A DNA stretch of 64,000 nucleotides from Ischnura elegans (taxonomy: Eukaryota; Arthropoda; Insecta; Odonata; Coenagrionidae): assembly GCF_921293095.1 (NCBI RefSeq), contig NC_060253.1:81877992-81941991 (forward strand), read 5' to 3'. The notes below the pieces were generated by a model that was not told where the DNA came from, did no database searches, and saw only the letters and a program-made list of their open reading frames with translations. Below are positions 34,834 through 46,800 of this stretch, in pieces. Numbering within the stretch: the stretch's first letter is position 1; every line of letters begins with the position of its first letter. The translations under genes and the position numbers were made by a program.

Positions 34834-37800
34834 ATGGCTTATAAAATTGTTCTAGCTGGAGATTCTGGTGTCGGAAAATCCAGGTATGTCGCTCAATATA
34901 TATAAGTACCCGGAATACATGGGATGGATACATTCTCTTGTATTAAGAGAGTATATATCTCCTACAGTATAATCAACTGCATTTTTTCTTTGTTGCATCA
35001 AGCTTATTGGCCACGCTAAAAGAATATACTCCTCGTAAACCTGTTCAAACAATCGGAGCTGATTTTCATCCTATGGATGTGTGCATCGACGGAAAAACAA
35101 TTAATGTGCATTTCTGGGTATGGACTTTGCTAGCCATAATTACTCCATTCTAAGGGATTATTATATACTATTATTGTTGCTATACTTGAAATGAGATGTC
35201 ATAAATGGTACCTTGATCCATTATTAGAATTAATTATAATCAGGGCTGGGCAGTATTTCAAATACAAGTATTTTAAAATACGTATTTGAAATACATTTGT
35301 ATTTTGTGCTTGGTATTTCAAATACATGGCCTGAATGTATCTTGTATTTTGTATTTCAAATACAAATTTTTGGTATTTTACTATTCTAAAATACAAAATA
35401 CATTTGTGAAATACTTTTGAAGTAGCTTTGTAACACTATGCATTAAAACATTTACTGAGGTGGCATTGAGACTTAGCTCATCGCTAATGATTTGCAAAAG
35501 TTGTTTAATGCCTGGTATGGGTACGTTTTAGTGGCTAATGCTGAACTATACGTAAAATTTTGCTTGCATTTTGACGACTTGGAGCGTAATAATAGCAATG
35601 TATTAATGATCATATGTTTCACCAGCAATTTTCATTAAAAACATTTTATTTCATCAGGCTCTAGGGTAAGCTATTCGTGGCCTAGGGGCTACGCAATGTA
35701 TAATCCAGTATCAAAATGAAGAATTTTCTCAAAATTAATGAAATTATTTAGGACATTGCGGAAACTCCTACCTTGCCAGAAAAAATCAATCCAAGGAAAG
35801 TATATGATTTTCAACCAAGGTTAATCAAAAACTCAAGGGGAATAATTCATTCATAGACAGCAACATTTGATAATTTTTATATTGAAAAATCTCAAATGCA
35901 TATGTGTATGTTAGAATTTTTATGTTTATTTATGTGTTAGAACTTTTTTAAAGATGTCTTAGTTTCCTTACAAGTGTATTTTGTATTTTTAAAAGTATTT
36001 AAAATACTATTTTGTATTTTGTATTTCAAATACCGAAGTCCAAGGTATTTTGTATTTTGCATTTCAAATACATTTTGTGCAGTATTTAGTATTTCAAATA
36101 CTCCTCGGCCTGTATTTTGCCCAGCCCTGATTATAATACACCGGTACATGGTATACCACCGGAGAAAATAGTGGACGAGATCAAACGTCGGGGCTTCGAC
36201 GCTGTGGGATAAGGCGCTGTCCACTACACTGTCAATAATTCCCGTAGAAATTTTACCGAGGTGTATGGTGCTAGATATTATATAGGAAACAGATGCCAAT
36301 ACCGAAGATATAGATTTATAAACCCCATTCCAGCGCAGACGTCGCGCTTGGCGGTACATTTTCAACCTGCCGCGTGAACGCTCGTGAAATATTTAGGCGG
36401 ATGATGAGAGGTACAGAGTGAATCTTGTAATTATTTGTGCCTCCCCCCTACCCTCATCTATAATTCCATTCTGAGTATGGGTCGTTTTCAATTCAGGTTA
36501 GGTGAATAATTGACTTAAGCACACATAGCACTTGTTCTTGGTGGAACATGCCAACCTGGATTTTTGCAAAAATTTGCATATGTTCATTTGCCCATGGGCA
36601 TTCGGAACTACCAGTTTCTCATCTCTCGAGAGCGTAGGAGTGAGTTAGCTCTGCAGTCTTGTATAGTACTAAGCAGTCTATACAGCAAGCAATATAGTTA
36701 ATTGTTTTTACATAGTTTGCAGTCTTTGTAATAGGGTAGTTTCCTTCATCAAAGAAAACGATAGGCATTGATTGCGATTTGTTACCCACCATTAGTGTAT
36801 TCATAATATACAAATTATTTCATTTTAGAAACCCTAGTTTAGACGAAAGGCAACGGTCAAATTTTATCCATTTATAATAACCCAAGTGACCACACACTCA
36901 CTGGCATGTATGTGATTGTCAACAATGGCTCAGTTCACAGTTCCACTGAATTGTTTTCCTATGGTTATTGTAGAGGAATAAATTTTGAAATTAGGGGATG
37001 TGTCTTAGGTGAAATTACTGTTCCTTCTGTTCCTTTTTCTCAACTCTTTACTCTGATGTACTGCACTTAAATTACTGCTGTTTTTTTTAATTTGGGGTAG
37101 AATTTCACTTATTCTACAAAGCATGCAGTAAACCACGTATGTGAAATAATAATTAAATTTAATAAAACTATCCATGTGATACTAAAGTGAAAAAATATGT
37201 ATGTGTCATCCTAGGATACATCTGGTCAAGAGAGATTTCGGTCCCTGTGCCCTCAATACTTCCGCGATGCTCGAGGAGTTATTGTGGTATATGATATAAC
37301 TCAGAGGAAATCATTTGAAAATATCGGCATGTGGGTGAAGGAAGCAAGGGATGTATCAACTCCTGATATAATCATAGTTGGAAATAAAATTGATCTAGTG
37401 AGTAACAAGTTGGTAAACACAAAGTATCGTAGTTAAACTGTCTGGATGTGTTCATAGATATAGTTGTGCCTCAGTGCCTAAAAAAGTGTCATTAACCATG
37501 TTTTAAACCTACACCATATTGTTCCTTCCGAGTTTTGGTCAAATGAAACATTTATATATTTCATGGTCTCCTTTTCCCAAATGTAATTTGCATCATCATA
37601 CCAAAAGACTACCAAAGACCTCCAATCTGAAAGGTCAAATGTGGAGAGTTGTGAAACAATGTCAGGGAAAACAAAAAGAAAATTGGGAAAAGTCATGCTG
37701 CACAAATGAAACTGTTAAAATTATGTTTATCTCAGAATAAAGGCATTGTGGCATGATGGGAAGGAGCCAAGTCATATTCAGTTTTGTTACTGCTATGGTT

Positions 37801-40800
37801 TAGATTACCAAATTTTAAGACAATATTTTGCTTTAATAATAGGTGTGCAACTTTTGGATAGTTGGGTGGATTATTACATTGAGGTGACGGAGGATAAGGT
37901 ATTCCTCGAAACAGCATGATGTGATACCAGTAACCTACATAATTAAAGGTATTATCTACACATATTATTTTGCTTTGAAATTATTGCCAGCACTGTAATG
38001 AGGCATGTCATTTTCATTGAATTTGTGATGCTGATTATGATCAGAGGGAACTGGTATGTCAATGAGGTAGGCAATTCTCTCTTTGTTCTGTTGTGTCCTG
38101 TATGGTTGGTTACATGCTACTGTTTTATGTAGAATACATTGTAATTACATTGTATTGGCAGTAAGTACGTTGGCATTATGTTGTGTTCGCAGTATGTTTT
38201 GGTGTCTTCTATTAAGTTGCACATCTTGGCTTTTGCTTGGTGTATGTATTATTTTAGCTGCGTCATTATTGTGCATGGTGTAGTCATTTCCTTCCAGTGA
38301 TGGACAGTCGTTTTCAATAATATGTAGACATCCACGAGTCCCACTTCACTGATGTGGCCAGGGGCCATATTCTGTATCTCCAAGCCGATCGGTGCGTCAC
38401 CGATTCAAAAAGGTGTTGGTGCGGCCACCGACTAGTGGTTTTCATGAATTCCTCAGTGCACATTGTTCATTTTGTTTTCACCTCATCACCGAGTAATGAG
38501 ATTTGCCGCAATGTTATCTCTTTCTCCCCTAGGCCACTATAATTCACTGTGTCATCATCTATTGATTACCGGTATGTCAAGGTTGACATAAAAATAAGAT
38601 ATTGGTTAATAAACATGAGGATAGCCACGATATTATGACTTTCTCTCATTTATGTTATCACTTTCACTCGCTTGGAGTAGGATTTCACTCTGTCATCATT
38701 TATTTACTCCCTTGACATAAAAAAATTATTTTTGATTAAATATGAGTTTTTCCGCAATGTTATCACTTTATCTCACTCTGAATAGGCAACTGTTATTTCA
38801 TTCAATCATCTCTCGACATAGAAATAACATATTTTTATTTAAATATGAAGTTTGCCGCAATGTTATCACTTTCTCTTATTTGTATTCATTTTATCGTCAG
38901 CCATTGATTCCCTTGATGATAAAAGGAGATATTTGTTATTAAGTATGAGGTTTGCTGCAATATTATCATTTTCTCTCACTTGGAATGCACAACTTACATG
39001 TATTTCACCATTCTCACCATTAACTGCTGCTGAGTTATCCACTTGCAAAATCGGGAGTGATTTAAAAGGTTGAATTTGTATGAAAAGTCTCGTCAGCCAA
39101 ATAATTTCCAGTGCTGCTTCAGTTGCTGCCACAATCTCAGCTTCTGTTGTTGAAGTAGCAACCATCAGCTATCTTTGACTTAGCCACGAAATAGCACAAC
39201 TCCTCAGCAATCATGATGCACTCTGCGTAAGAAAGTGGTTTTCTCAATGAGAAACGATCCCTCAGTCTTCCTAGCATTCCTGGTCGCTCAGCTTCTTCAC
39301 TTGGAGGCTCATTTCTTGAGTCTTGTGATTCTCCTTCGTCTTCCTTGTCTTGATCCTCTTGATCTTCTACACCGTCTTGCTGTTGAACCCGTTGTTACGG
39401 CTATTCATTGCAAACTTCTTCTTGAGCTTGCTATTCTTCACCGTCTTGCTCTTCTTCAGAATTGTCTTGTGGTTCCTTCAAATTTACGTCTTGAAGAGGT
39501 ATCTTTACTCTCTCTCTGTGCATTCGGTAAACTTCTCTTGAAATTTGACGTCTCTTGACGTAACTACGCTGTGCCTCTCTTTAACGTAGACTCTGTGCCT
39601 TTCCTCTCCTCTCCGTCGTATCCAACAAGATATCCTTTTACCGCTTTCATGTCCATCTTCTTCCTCTTCTGAACAGGAATATGGACAAAACACGTCGATC
39701 CGATGATTCGCAGGTGTTTTATCCTTGGTTTTTCTCCAAACCATAACTCATATGAACTGCAACCTTCCACTGATGATTTGCCAGTCCTGTTTAAGACTTA
39801 CATAACTGCAGTACTTACTAATTCAGCCCAAATAACTTTTGGAAACTGAACCTCTGGATTAGAGTACTTAAAGTTCCTAGCCATCTCCACAATTGTCTGA
39901 TTCTCATGCTCGGTGCCACCATTTTGCTCTGGCGTGTATGGTACTGTCAGCCTAAGTGTGATTCCTTCTGTTTGAAGAATTATTTTGACCTCCTCGTTGT
40001 CGAACTCCTTTCCATTATCGAACAAGAACTCTTTAATGATGTGTCCTTGGTTATTTGCTTGTGCAATCGTCGCCTTGAGAACGTCCTTCACATCTGACTT
40101 TTCCTTAATGACACATCCATAACGATATTTTGTGTAACTATCCTTCAACACAACTACAAAATCATCTTTTTTTAAATGAGTCATCAAATGGACCGCATAC
40201 ATCACCTGACATCAGCTCTCCACGCCTTGAAGTCTTCTTTCTTGTGCCAAATGTCAAGCGATGAGCTTTACCAAAAATGCATGGCTCACACAGATCCATT
40301 TTTGAAGACACCTTGATTCCCAATTCCTTCTCAAGCATCTGTTAAACATGCCACCTGTCTTGGTGTCCCCATCTCTTGTGATACAGCTGCAGTGTCGAAT
40401 TTTCTGCTTCAACAACTTTGACCCATTCTTTTTGAAGTGAAAACTTCTTTAGCGGCGTTAAGCACTTTTGCGGGATGGGGAAAAAGCATAGAATTCGTGT
40501 GTCACCGACCCGACACTGCGATCGCTACAGCGAGATATACATTTCTAGCTTAAAAATTCGTCTCTTAGTATCACATCCTCGGTAGTATATTGGTCAGTAT
40601 CCCTGCCTGTCACGCGGGAGACCGGGGTTCGATTCTCCGCCGGGGAGGATTTTTTTCTCAATCTCATACAATTTAAAAAATTTTACAATGGATATTTCAA
40701 CTACGCAGGCTGACTAGGTATAGTAATTAAACTTTGTTAATATATTGTTAATACATAGACTATTAAAGTCTTTTTGTTTTAAAAATATTAAAATTGAAAA

Positions 40801-43800
40801 TAAAAATCTATAGTGTATATTGTATAAGTTCATTAAATATAAAGAGCTCAAGCATGAATGTGCAGAAGAGTGTACACGCTATAAAAATACAGGTCAGTAC
40901 AATTCAAGGCAGTTTCTTTTATGTGCATAGTGAACAATTATAGGTTTAAAGCATATTAAATAAAAGAAATAAAAGCATATTACAGTGAAACCTCGATATA
41001 ACGACACCCCACGGTGCACTAATAAACACTCGCTATAGCGAATTGTCGCTTTACCGGAGGTGGAGCAAATAATAGCCAATATTCCTGTTGTGAACAGATA
41101 TACAGGAACAGGAGTGGTGCGGCGACAGACAAACATCTATCCGATAAACGTAAGCATAAATCCAGACGAAAGGCGATGTTTTTTGCATCACTAAATTTCT
41201 TTACTCAAATAACGACTAACTATTCAAACAATTTATAAGCGCCGCACTGAGTAAAAATCATGCAAAGCAATGTTTCGTCATCATTATATTTATCGAACGA
41301 CAGTTTACCACATAAATTTGAGACTGAGCACTCCATTAACTTCATTTCTAACAGATCGCTAGCAATTACAGATGTATAGGAGTCTTCATGAAAGTCTTCC
41401 GGCGGTGAAACCCTCGCTATGGCGAGAGCCAACACCGAAAGGGTCTCGTAAAAACGAATTTTTTAACACGCTTATTATAGGGTCAATTGACGGTGCATTG
41501 GCTATCTCTCGTTATATCGGGGGTGTCGCTATAGCCCGTACTCGCTTTAACGAGGTTCCACTGTATATTTTAATATATAAATGATGTTACTTTCTATTCA
41601 TACACATCGTATTTTTAATACATATTTAATAATAAACAGTTTGCTGAAAAAAATAATTTCAATTTTTGTTGAAAAATGAGTATTACTGGAAAAATTAGTT
41701 CTTTAATAATATTAAATCTATATAAAAAATAAATGGATAATAATTATTTCAGTTTTCACTTCTGTCGGCCAGTCCCACGACTGCCCCGTTTTTTTTCTCA
41801 GGAAAAACTGGTTCAATGGCTGCCTTGTACAGAGTTCTGCCTTTCTCGCGACTTCTGCACAGCACTACTTTTCCATTAACTTCAGACCAGCACTTAGTTG
41901 TCATGGAATGAAATTTGCTATTTTCATTCCTATCTTGGGCAGCTAAAACAGAAAACAGGTTTCTAGAAATATTTGGAATGTACCAAGTGTTTCTTAGAGT
42001 CATCCTCAAGGTCTTTTCTTCAGTGAAAGATAAAATTTCAATGGTGCCTTTCCCGATGGCTTTGACAACTTCATTTCCATCGGCCTTAATGACGCAGGGA
42101 CTTTGAAATTCCTGGAACTCGACAAACAGATCAGGACAATGTGTCAGATGCTTTGTCGCTCCATTGTCAATCCACCATCCTGATGTAACTGTCTCAACTT
42201 TAAACATATCTTCACTAATAACACCCAGGGCTACATTGGTGTCCATGGCGTTGCTCTGAGGAGCGCTCTTCTTTGGTCGTCCATCAGCAATCCACTTCTT
42301 ACAATTCTTATCCCAATGGCCCTTTTTGAAGCAATAATTGCAGCAGTCCTCTTGTCTTGAATTTTTGTGTCCCGGACCGAAATTACTTTCCCTCTTCTGC
42401 TTGTCCTTCTTGACCGCAAGTGCCTCCTGGGAATATTCTTCGTAGGGTTTTTTCTTGCAATTCCTCTTGAACATGCACAACTGGCTTGTGAGTTCCTCAA
42501 TAGATTTGACATCGTCTTTTGTCAACAACATCCAATGTCTCAAATGTGCTTGGCAAAATGTGCAAAATTTTACTCATTAACCCTTTCTAGACAGCGGAGT
42601 TTTCGCCTTAGCATGACTGCTGTACTGAGCCCCAAGAGACTCTTCTTTCTCGTGATACGGAGCATTTTTGGAGGACATTGGTTAAGAAGGACCTCGCGGA
42701 ATGTTTTTCTACTCCTCCCTGCTGGGACTCCGCATTATCTCCGACTCCGAGAGTAGTTGTGCTCCCTCCTGTCCGGGTTTACGACCATACCTGTGGCATT
42801 GGTTCGCGCTCAACTTATGCATTGCTTATATGTATTTAGCCCATGGGTAATTGTTGCTTGCACGTAAATTGCAGACTTTGAATTGAATTCCTCATTTTTT
42901 CTGAGCATTGTCAAATTTTAAAGGAAGTTTTGAGGTCAATATTAACGCATTTAATGCAGCAACAATTTCCATGTTCATGTTTATGAGGAACTCGAGATAT
43001 AAGTTAATATTTATCGTAGAATTTCGTTGAAAAATTGTAAATGCAGCTCATAAGACAAAGAATTCAATTCGTAGTTTATATTTCTTGAGAAAAGAACAAA
43101 AATTTATTTTGAAAACTGACTGGATTAACAATTGCATGACCGCGGACCGCGGTCCCTTACCGCTAAGAGGGATAATAAAAGACGAGAGGTCAGGGTACCT
43201 GCTCCCGGATTCTGAGGGTAAGGCCTAAACCCCGCAGTGTTGGGTCCCGAAACAAAGACGTCGTACACCCGCGACCGTCATAAATGGGGGAGAGCTAGAA
43301 AATGTTTAATTACGGCTTTCGTTCTCTTGGTCAGGAAAATCTCAGACGGAAATATACGGCTTTCGTCTCCCGGGTCAAGAAACCTCCACACGTATATGTA
43401 TATACGTCTTTAGTTGGGAAAATGTTAAAATCACCTCTGGCATGACATTCTCACCCTTCGTCTTTAAACCATTATTTATCTCATTCCACAGGCTCTTTAA
43501 CTTTGCAATGTGCGTTGATACATCCTCTCCTGATGTCCAAACAAAAGCAAAGAAATCAGTGCAAATTTGAAATAATTGGTCCTTACTTGATGCTTTGAAG
43601 AGTTGTTTCAATGCCACCCAAGTCTCATACACAGTTTCCTTGTCCATAATTTTTTGATAGACCTCATCTGTCACTGAGCTTGCAATCATTGACTTTGCAT
43701 AGCTGTTTGCCTTACGGTACAAATCAGACTTCATCTTGTGTTCCTTGATTTGTTTATCCATTGCATCTTCAGCCAGCACACCTGGTTTCTCTAACCTTTT

Positions 43801-46800
43801 TTCAATAACGCCGAGAGCACCTTCATGGTAATCTAGCAAATCACAAACTTTCCTTTTCCATAGTGGCCAGTCTCTCTCACCCGCCAGAGGCTTGATATGC
43901 TTTGCTAAATCCATATCTTTCACTTTTGACGAAGTGCCTGCGAGCCCATAACCTATTGTAACTCAATTATTCTTCTTAATTAAACGCGATGTTGTTGTCT
44001 CTTTTAACTTATTTATTCAACTGCACTGGTAACTAGTCAACAACTTTTTCTTACCCTTGACAACCCTTTGCTTATTTATAAACTTCAACACTCAATGTCG
44101 TTGATTTAAATTAAAATTTTGTGAAAATAATTATGATTAACTTCAAAACCTGAAAATATGGTACTCATAATCATTTGCATTCTTTTGAAAATTATGAGTG
44201 AACAAGATATTACCAATTCAATGAGCTGACCTGCATTGCCTGAAAATACGTCAAAAGCATCATTGCCTGATTTAGTGTGTTTCAGTGATACAGGGTATTA
44301 TCTGAAAGATAAGAACATTTCAGGGTTTTGAATGGGACATACTATTTTGTAAGTGCTAAAAAATAAATGGTAAATAAAATAATACTACATAAATGTATGT
44401 AATTCATCTAGTCTCAATAACCCTTGATTTGAACATATGCTGTCACTACTTACACTTCGAGTATCTATGCCTCCATAAAGAGTTTTGACAAGGTTATTTA
44501 GCTTTTTAATTTATAATTTAAAATATCTCCTTTATTTAATCATCGAAGATTTGCCAGTAATTAGCTGAAAAGACACAAAGATATGTTGGAGTGAGTGATA
44601 TTTATTGTTATGTTTCATTTATACGGTGCATATTAGCCAGTGGTCTGTTTAGTTTACCATTACTGTTGTTGTCTTTGTTTGTTGCTACGTGTAACTATGC
44701 CTTGTTTTGTGCATTGTAAGTAAAGTAAGTGAAAAGAAAGACGTTCAAGTTCCTTTAATACGCTCTGCTATCGGTGTGATTAACTAAGAAGGAAGAAATT
44801 AGTTAATAATTGCAACAAGATACAACCAATTCCACCTTCCCAGCTGATTTCCTCTCAGTGAATGAATCAATTTAGAAATAGATGTGCAAACATAGATAGA
44901 GTCATAATTTTTAATAACTGTAGTTATTTAAAGAAGTTCAGAATTAACTTTTTGTTGATCCATCTGCATAGTCTGACTGTAAGAATGATTCTATTAAAAG
45001 CATTTAAATAATTTAATTACAGCAGACTCCCGATAATCTGGCAGCAGTTCATCCGAGTTGCGGATTATCTGTGCATGATTTTCACTCTCGCTCAATTTTT
45101 TCCGCGATCTTTATAAAGGAATAACATAGGACAGAAAACCACCAGAATTACTACATTGATGCTAGGATACACCAGGTTTATTATTTCCATTAGAATCCCC
45201 TTCGTAAAACAGAAGAGAACGCACACTAGCTCCATTCACGTGAGCACCGTGTTCCTGTCTTCCAAGCCTCGCAGTGCACGACCGCACTCCGTGATCACGG
45301 ATGCACGTCCCGCAGCAGTTGCAACCTGGGCAACTTGTGCGAGTCGCGACTATGTGGTGTGGTGCCTGACAGTGTATTTTCCGACGTCAAGCAGTGGTTT
45401 TGAAGCATTCGTGCAAACCACTTTTCTGTATCCGTGATCCCACAGCCACCGATGTGTGGTTTTCAAAACCAGGCCTTACATGCACTTACATTAATAATGA
45501 GTACAAGGATGTTATTGCTGCTAAAAAGATCGTGAAATGGCGAAGAAATCTCTCATTGAGTCTGGGAAGCACTCTAAAATAACAGAATAACTGCATAGAT
45601 AATAATATATTGTTTCATTTAGGTAAAATATGAACATTGCAAGACATTTAAGTGAAAGTTGGAGTTATCTGTGTTTTCCGATTATCCGTGCCGTCTCTCC
45701 CCATCACTAGCCCGGATAATCGGGAGTGTACTGTACTTTGAATTTCCAAAATTCTACGCCAATGATTGCACACCAAACAAACCTATTCAGCTACGGAGTC
45801 ACGTCTTCACTAGACATAAATCAGGGTTCCCACTCAAACTAAATTATAAAATTCACGGTTTTTTTCAGGTTTTCACGGTCTAAATTGCGTCAAACTCACG
45901 GTTTGTTTGATAAGCCATTTTAGGAAGAAATATTGATCTCATAAAAATCACTGGCCGCACGTTAACTAAAAATATAGCAAAAGCGATTAACGCCGGGAAT
46001 GCAAAATGCAGCAATGACAGTGCTCTTATGACGTCGCCTATCGTTAGTAAAATTTAGGGCCGGCTAAAGGTTGTGAGTGAGAAAATGTAGGGTGATGGGG
46101 AAGTGAAGAGGTGTCTGGTTTCTCGCCAGGGTTAATGATCACTTTAGTTAAAGGTTGTCCAATCACAGCCTTAAGGTCTGTGTCGTCATGACACACGGAC
46201 CAATATTTGCGCTTTGAATATACATGTGCAGATAAATTCGTGTACAGTATCTGCGAGTGACTGACCTATTTTTCTTTTGATCCGTCAATCGTAGATCTAA
46301 AATCAAGATTGAGAGGTTTTTAAGGTTTCATGTCGAATTTCACGGCTATTTCCAGGTTTTTTCACGGTAGACGAAATTCACGGCTTAATCACGGTTGAGT
46401 GGGAACCCTGATAAATTGTAGGTCCAAATATGAATATAAAGAGAGGAAATACCTCACCACAGAGCACGAAAGAAAACATTCCAATGGCCCAAAGAGTGTG
46501 CGGACCTGAGTTTCCTGAGTGCTAATCCGCTAATGTGGAATCTGCTGGCCCTTTTGCCCCTGGAGTTTGACTCCAGCTTCGGTTGACTGGTCGAGCCCAC
46601 TACCATCATCATCAGCTCTAGGTGTCTTTTGGTTTGAACTTGTTTGAGTTTATCGTTTGAAGAGGAGCCTTTATGGTTTTGAAACAATCCCCAAGGTGCT
46701 GGAACAAACGTTTTGGAGGTTTCTTAAGGAAACTGGGATTCCAAGTGAGTGAAGCAGATCCATGTCTATTTATTAAAGAAAAGAATGGAAGGAAGCTCAT

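Larger units (their letters stand above)
40448..41757 (+). mobile_element. 1.3-kb insertion in copia A carrying tRNA-Asp and a pogo/Tigger MITE
   Basis: The copia sequence is interrupted at a 6-bp direct repeat ACTTCT (40442-40447 and 41758-41763). The inserted DNA begins TTAGCGGCGTTAAGC, contains a complete tRNA-Asp(GTC) gene, then AT-rich sequence and a nested pogo/Tigger-like MITE, and ends in an A/T-rich tract. It has no TIR. A short direct repeat plus an A-rich end suggests retroposition or capture of a genomic piece, but the mechanism is inferred. Confidence 0.55.
38985..43923 (-). pseudogene. Copia A gag-pol remnant
   Basis: Gag (43923-43429 and 42576-42230) begins MKDMDLAKHIKPLAGERDWP, has the UBN2/copia Gag fold and a CX2CX4HX4C knuckle (CNYCFKKGHWDKNC). 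The protease site reads WWIDNGATKHLTH; Asn replaces the Ser/Thr of the normal D-S/T-G-A. Integrase (40447-39560) has an H-H-C-C finger piece (LYHKRWGHQD, CEPCIFGKAH), then KDSYTKYRYG, FDNGKEFDN and EQNGGTEHEN, followed by an FGEKP-IKHLRIIGS tail. After an acidic linker it jumps to RNase H (STTEAEIVAATEAALEI, VDNSAAV). An in-frame homopolymer (eight A, about 41790) probably causes a frameshift. It cannot be functional. Confidence 0.85.
38985..44130 (-). mobile_element. Decayed Ty1/copia element A (minus strand) with two nested insertions
   Basis: Reading leftwards: 5' LTR piece (43962-44130), copia-type primer-binding site (43942-43956), gag, protease, integrase, then an RNase H fragment directly joined to the N-terminal edge of RT. 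The RT domain itself is deleted. Insertions at 42581-43424 and 40448-41757 interrupt it. The left end is lost at the satellite array. The copy lies in the Rab gene's intron 3, opposite to it. Confidence 0.85.
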
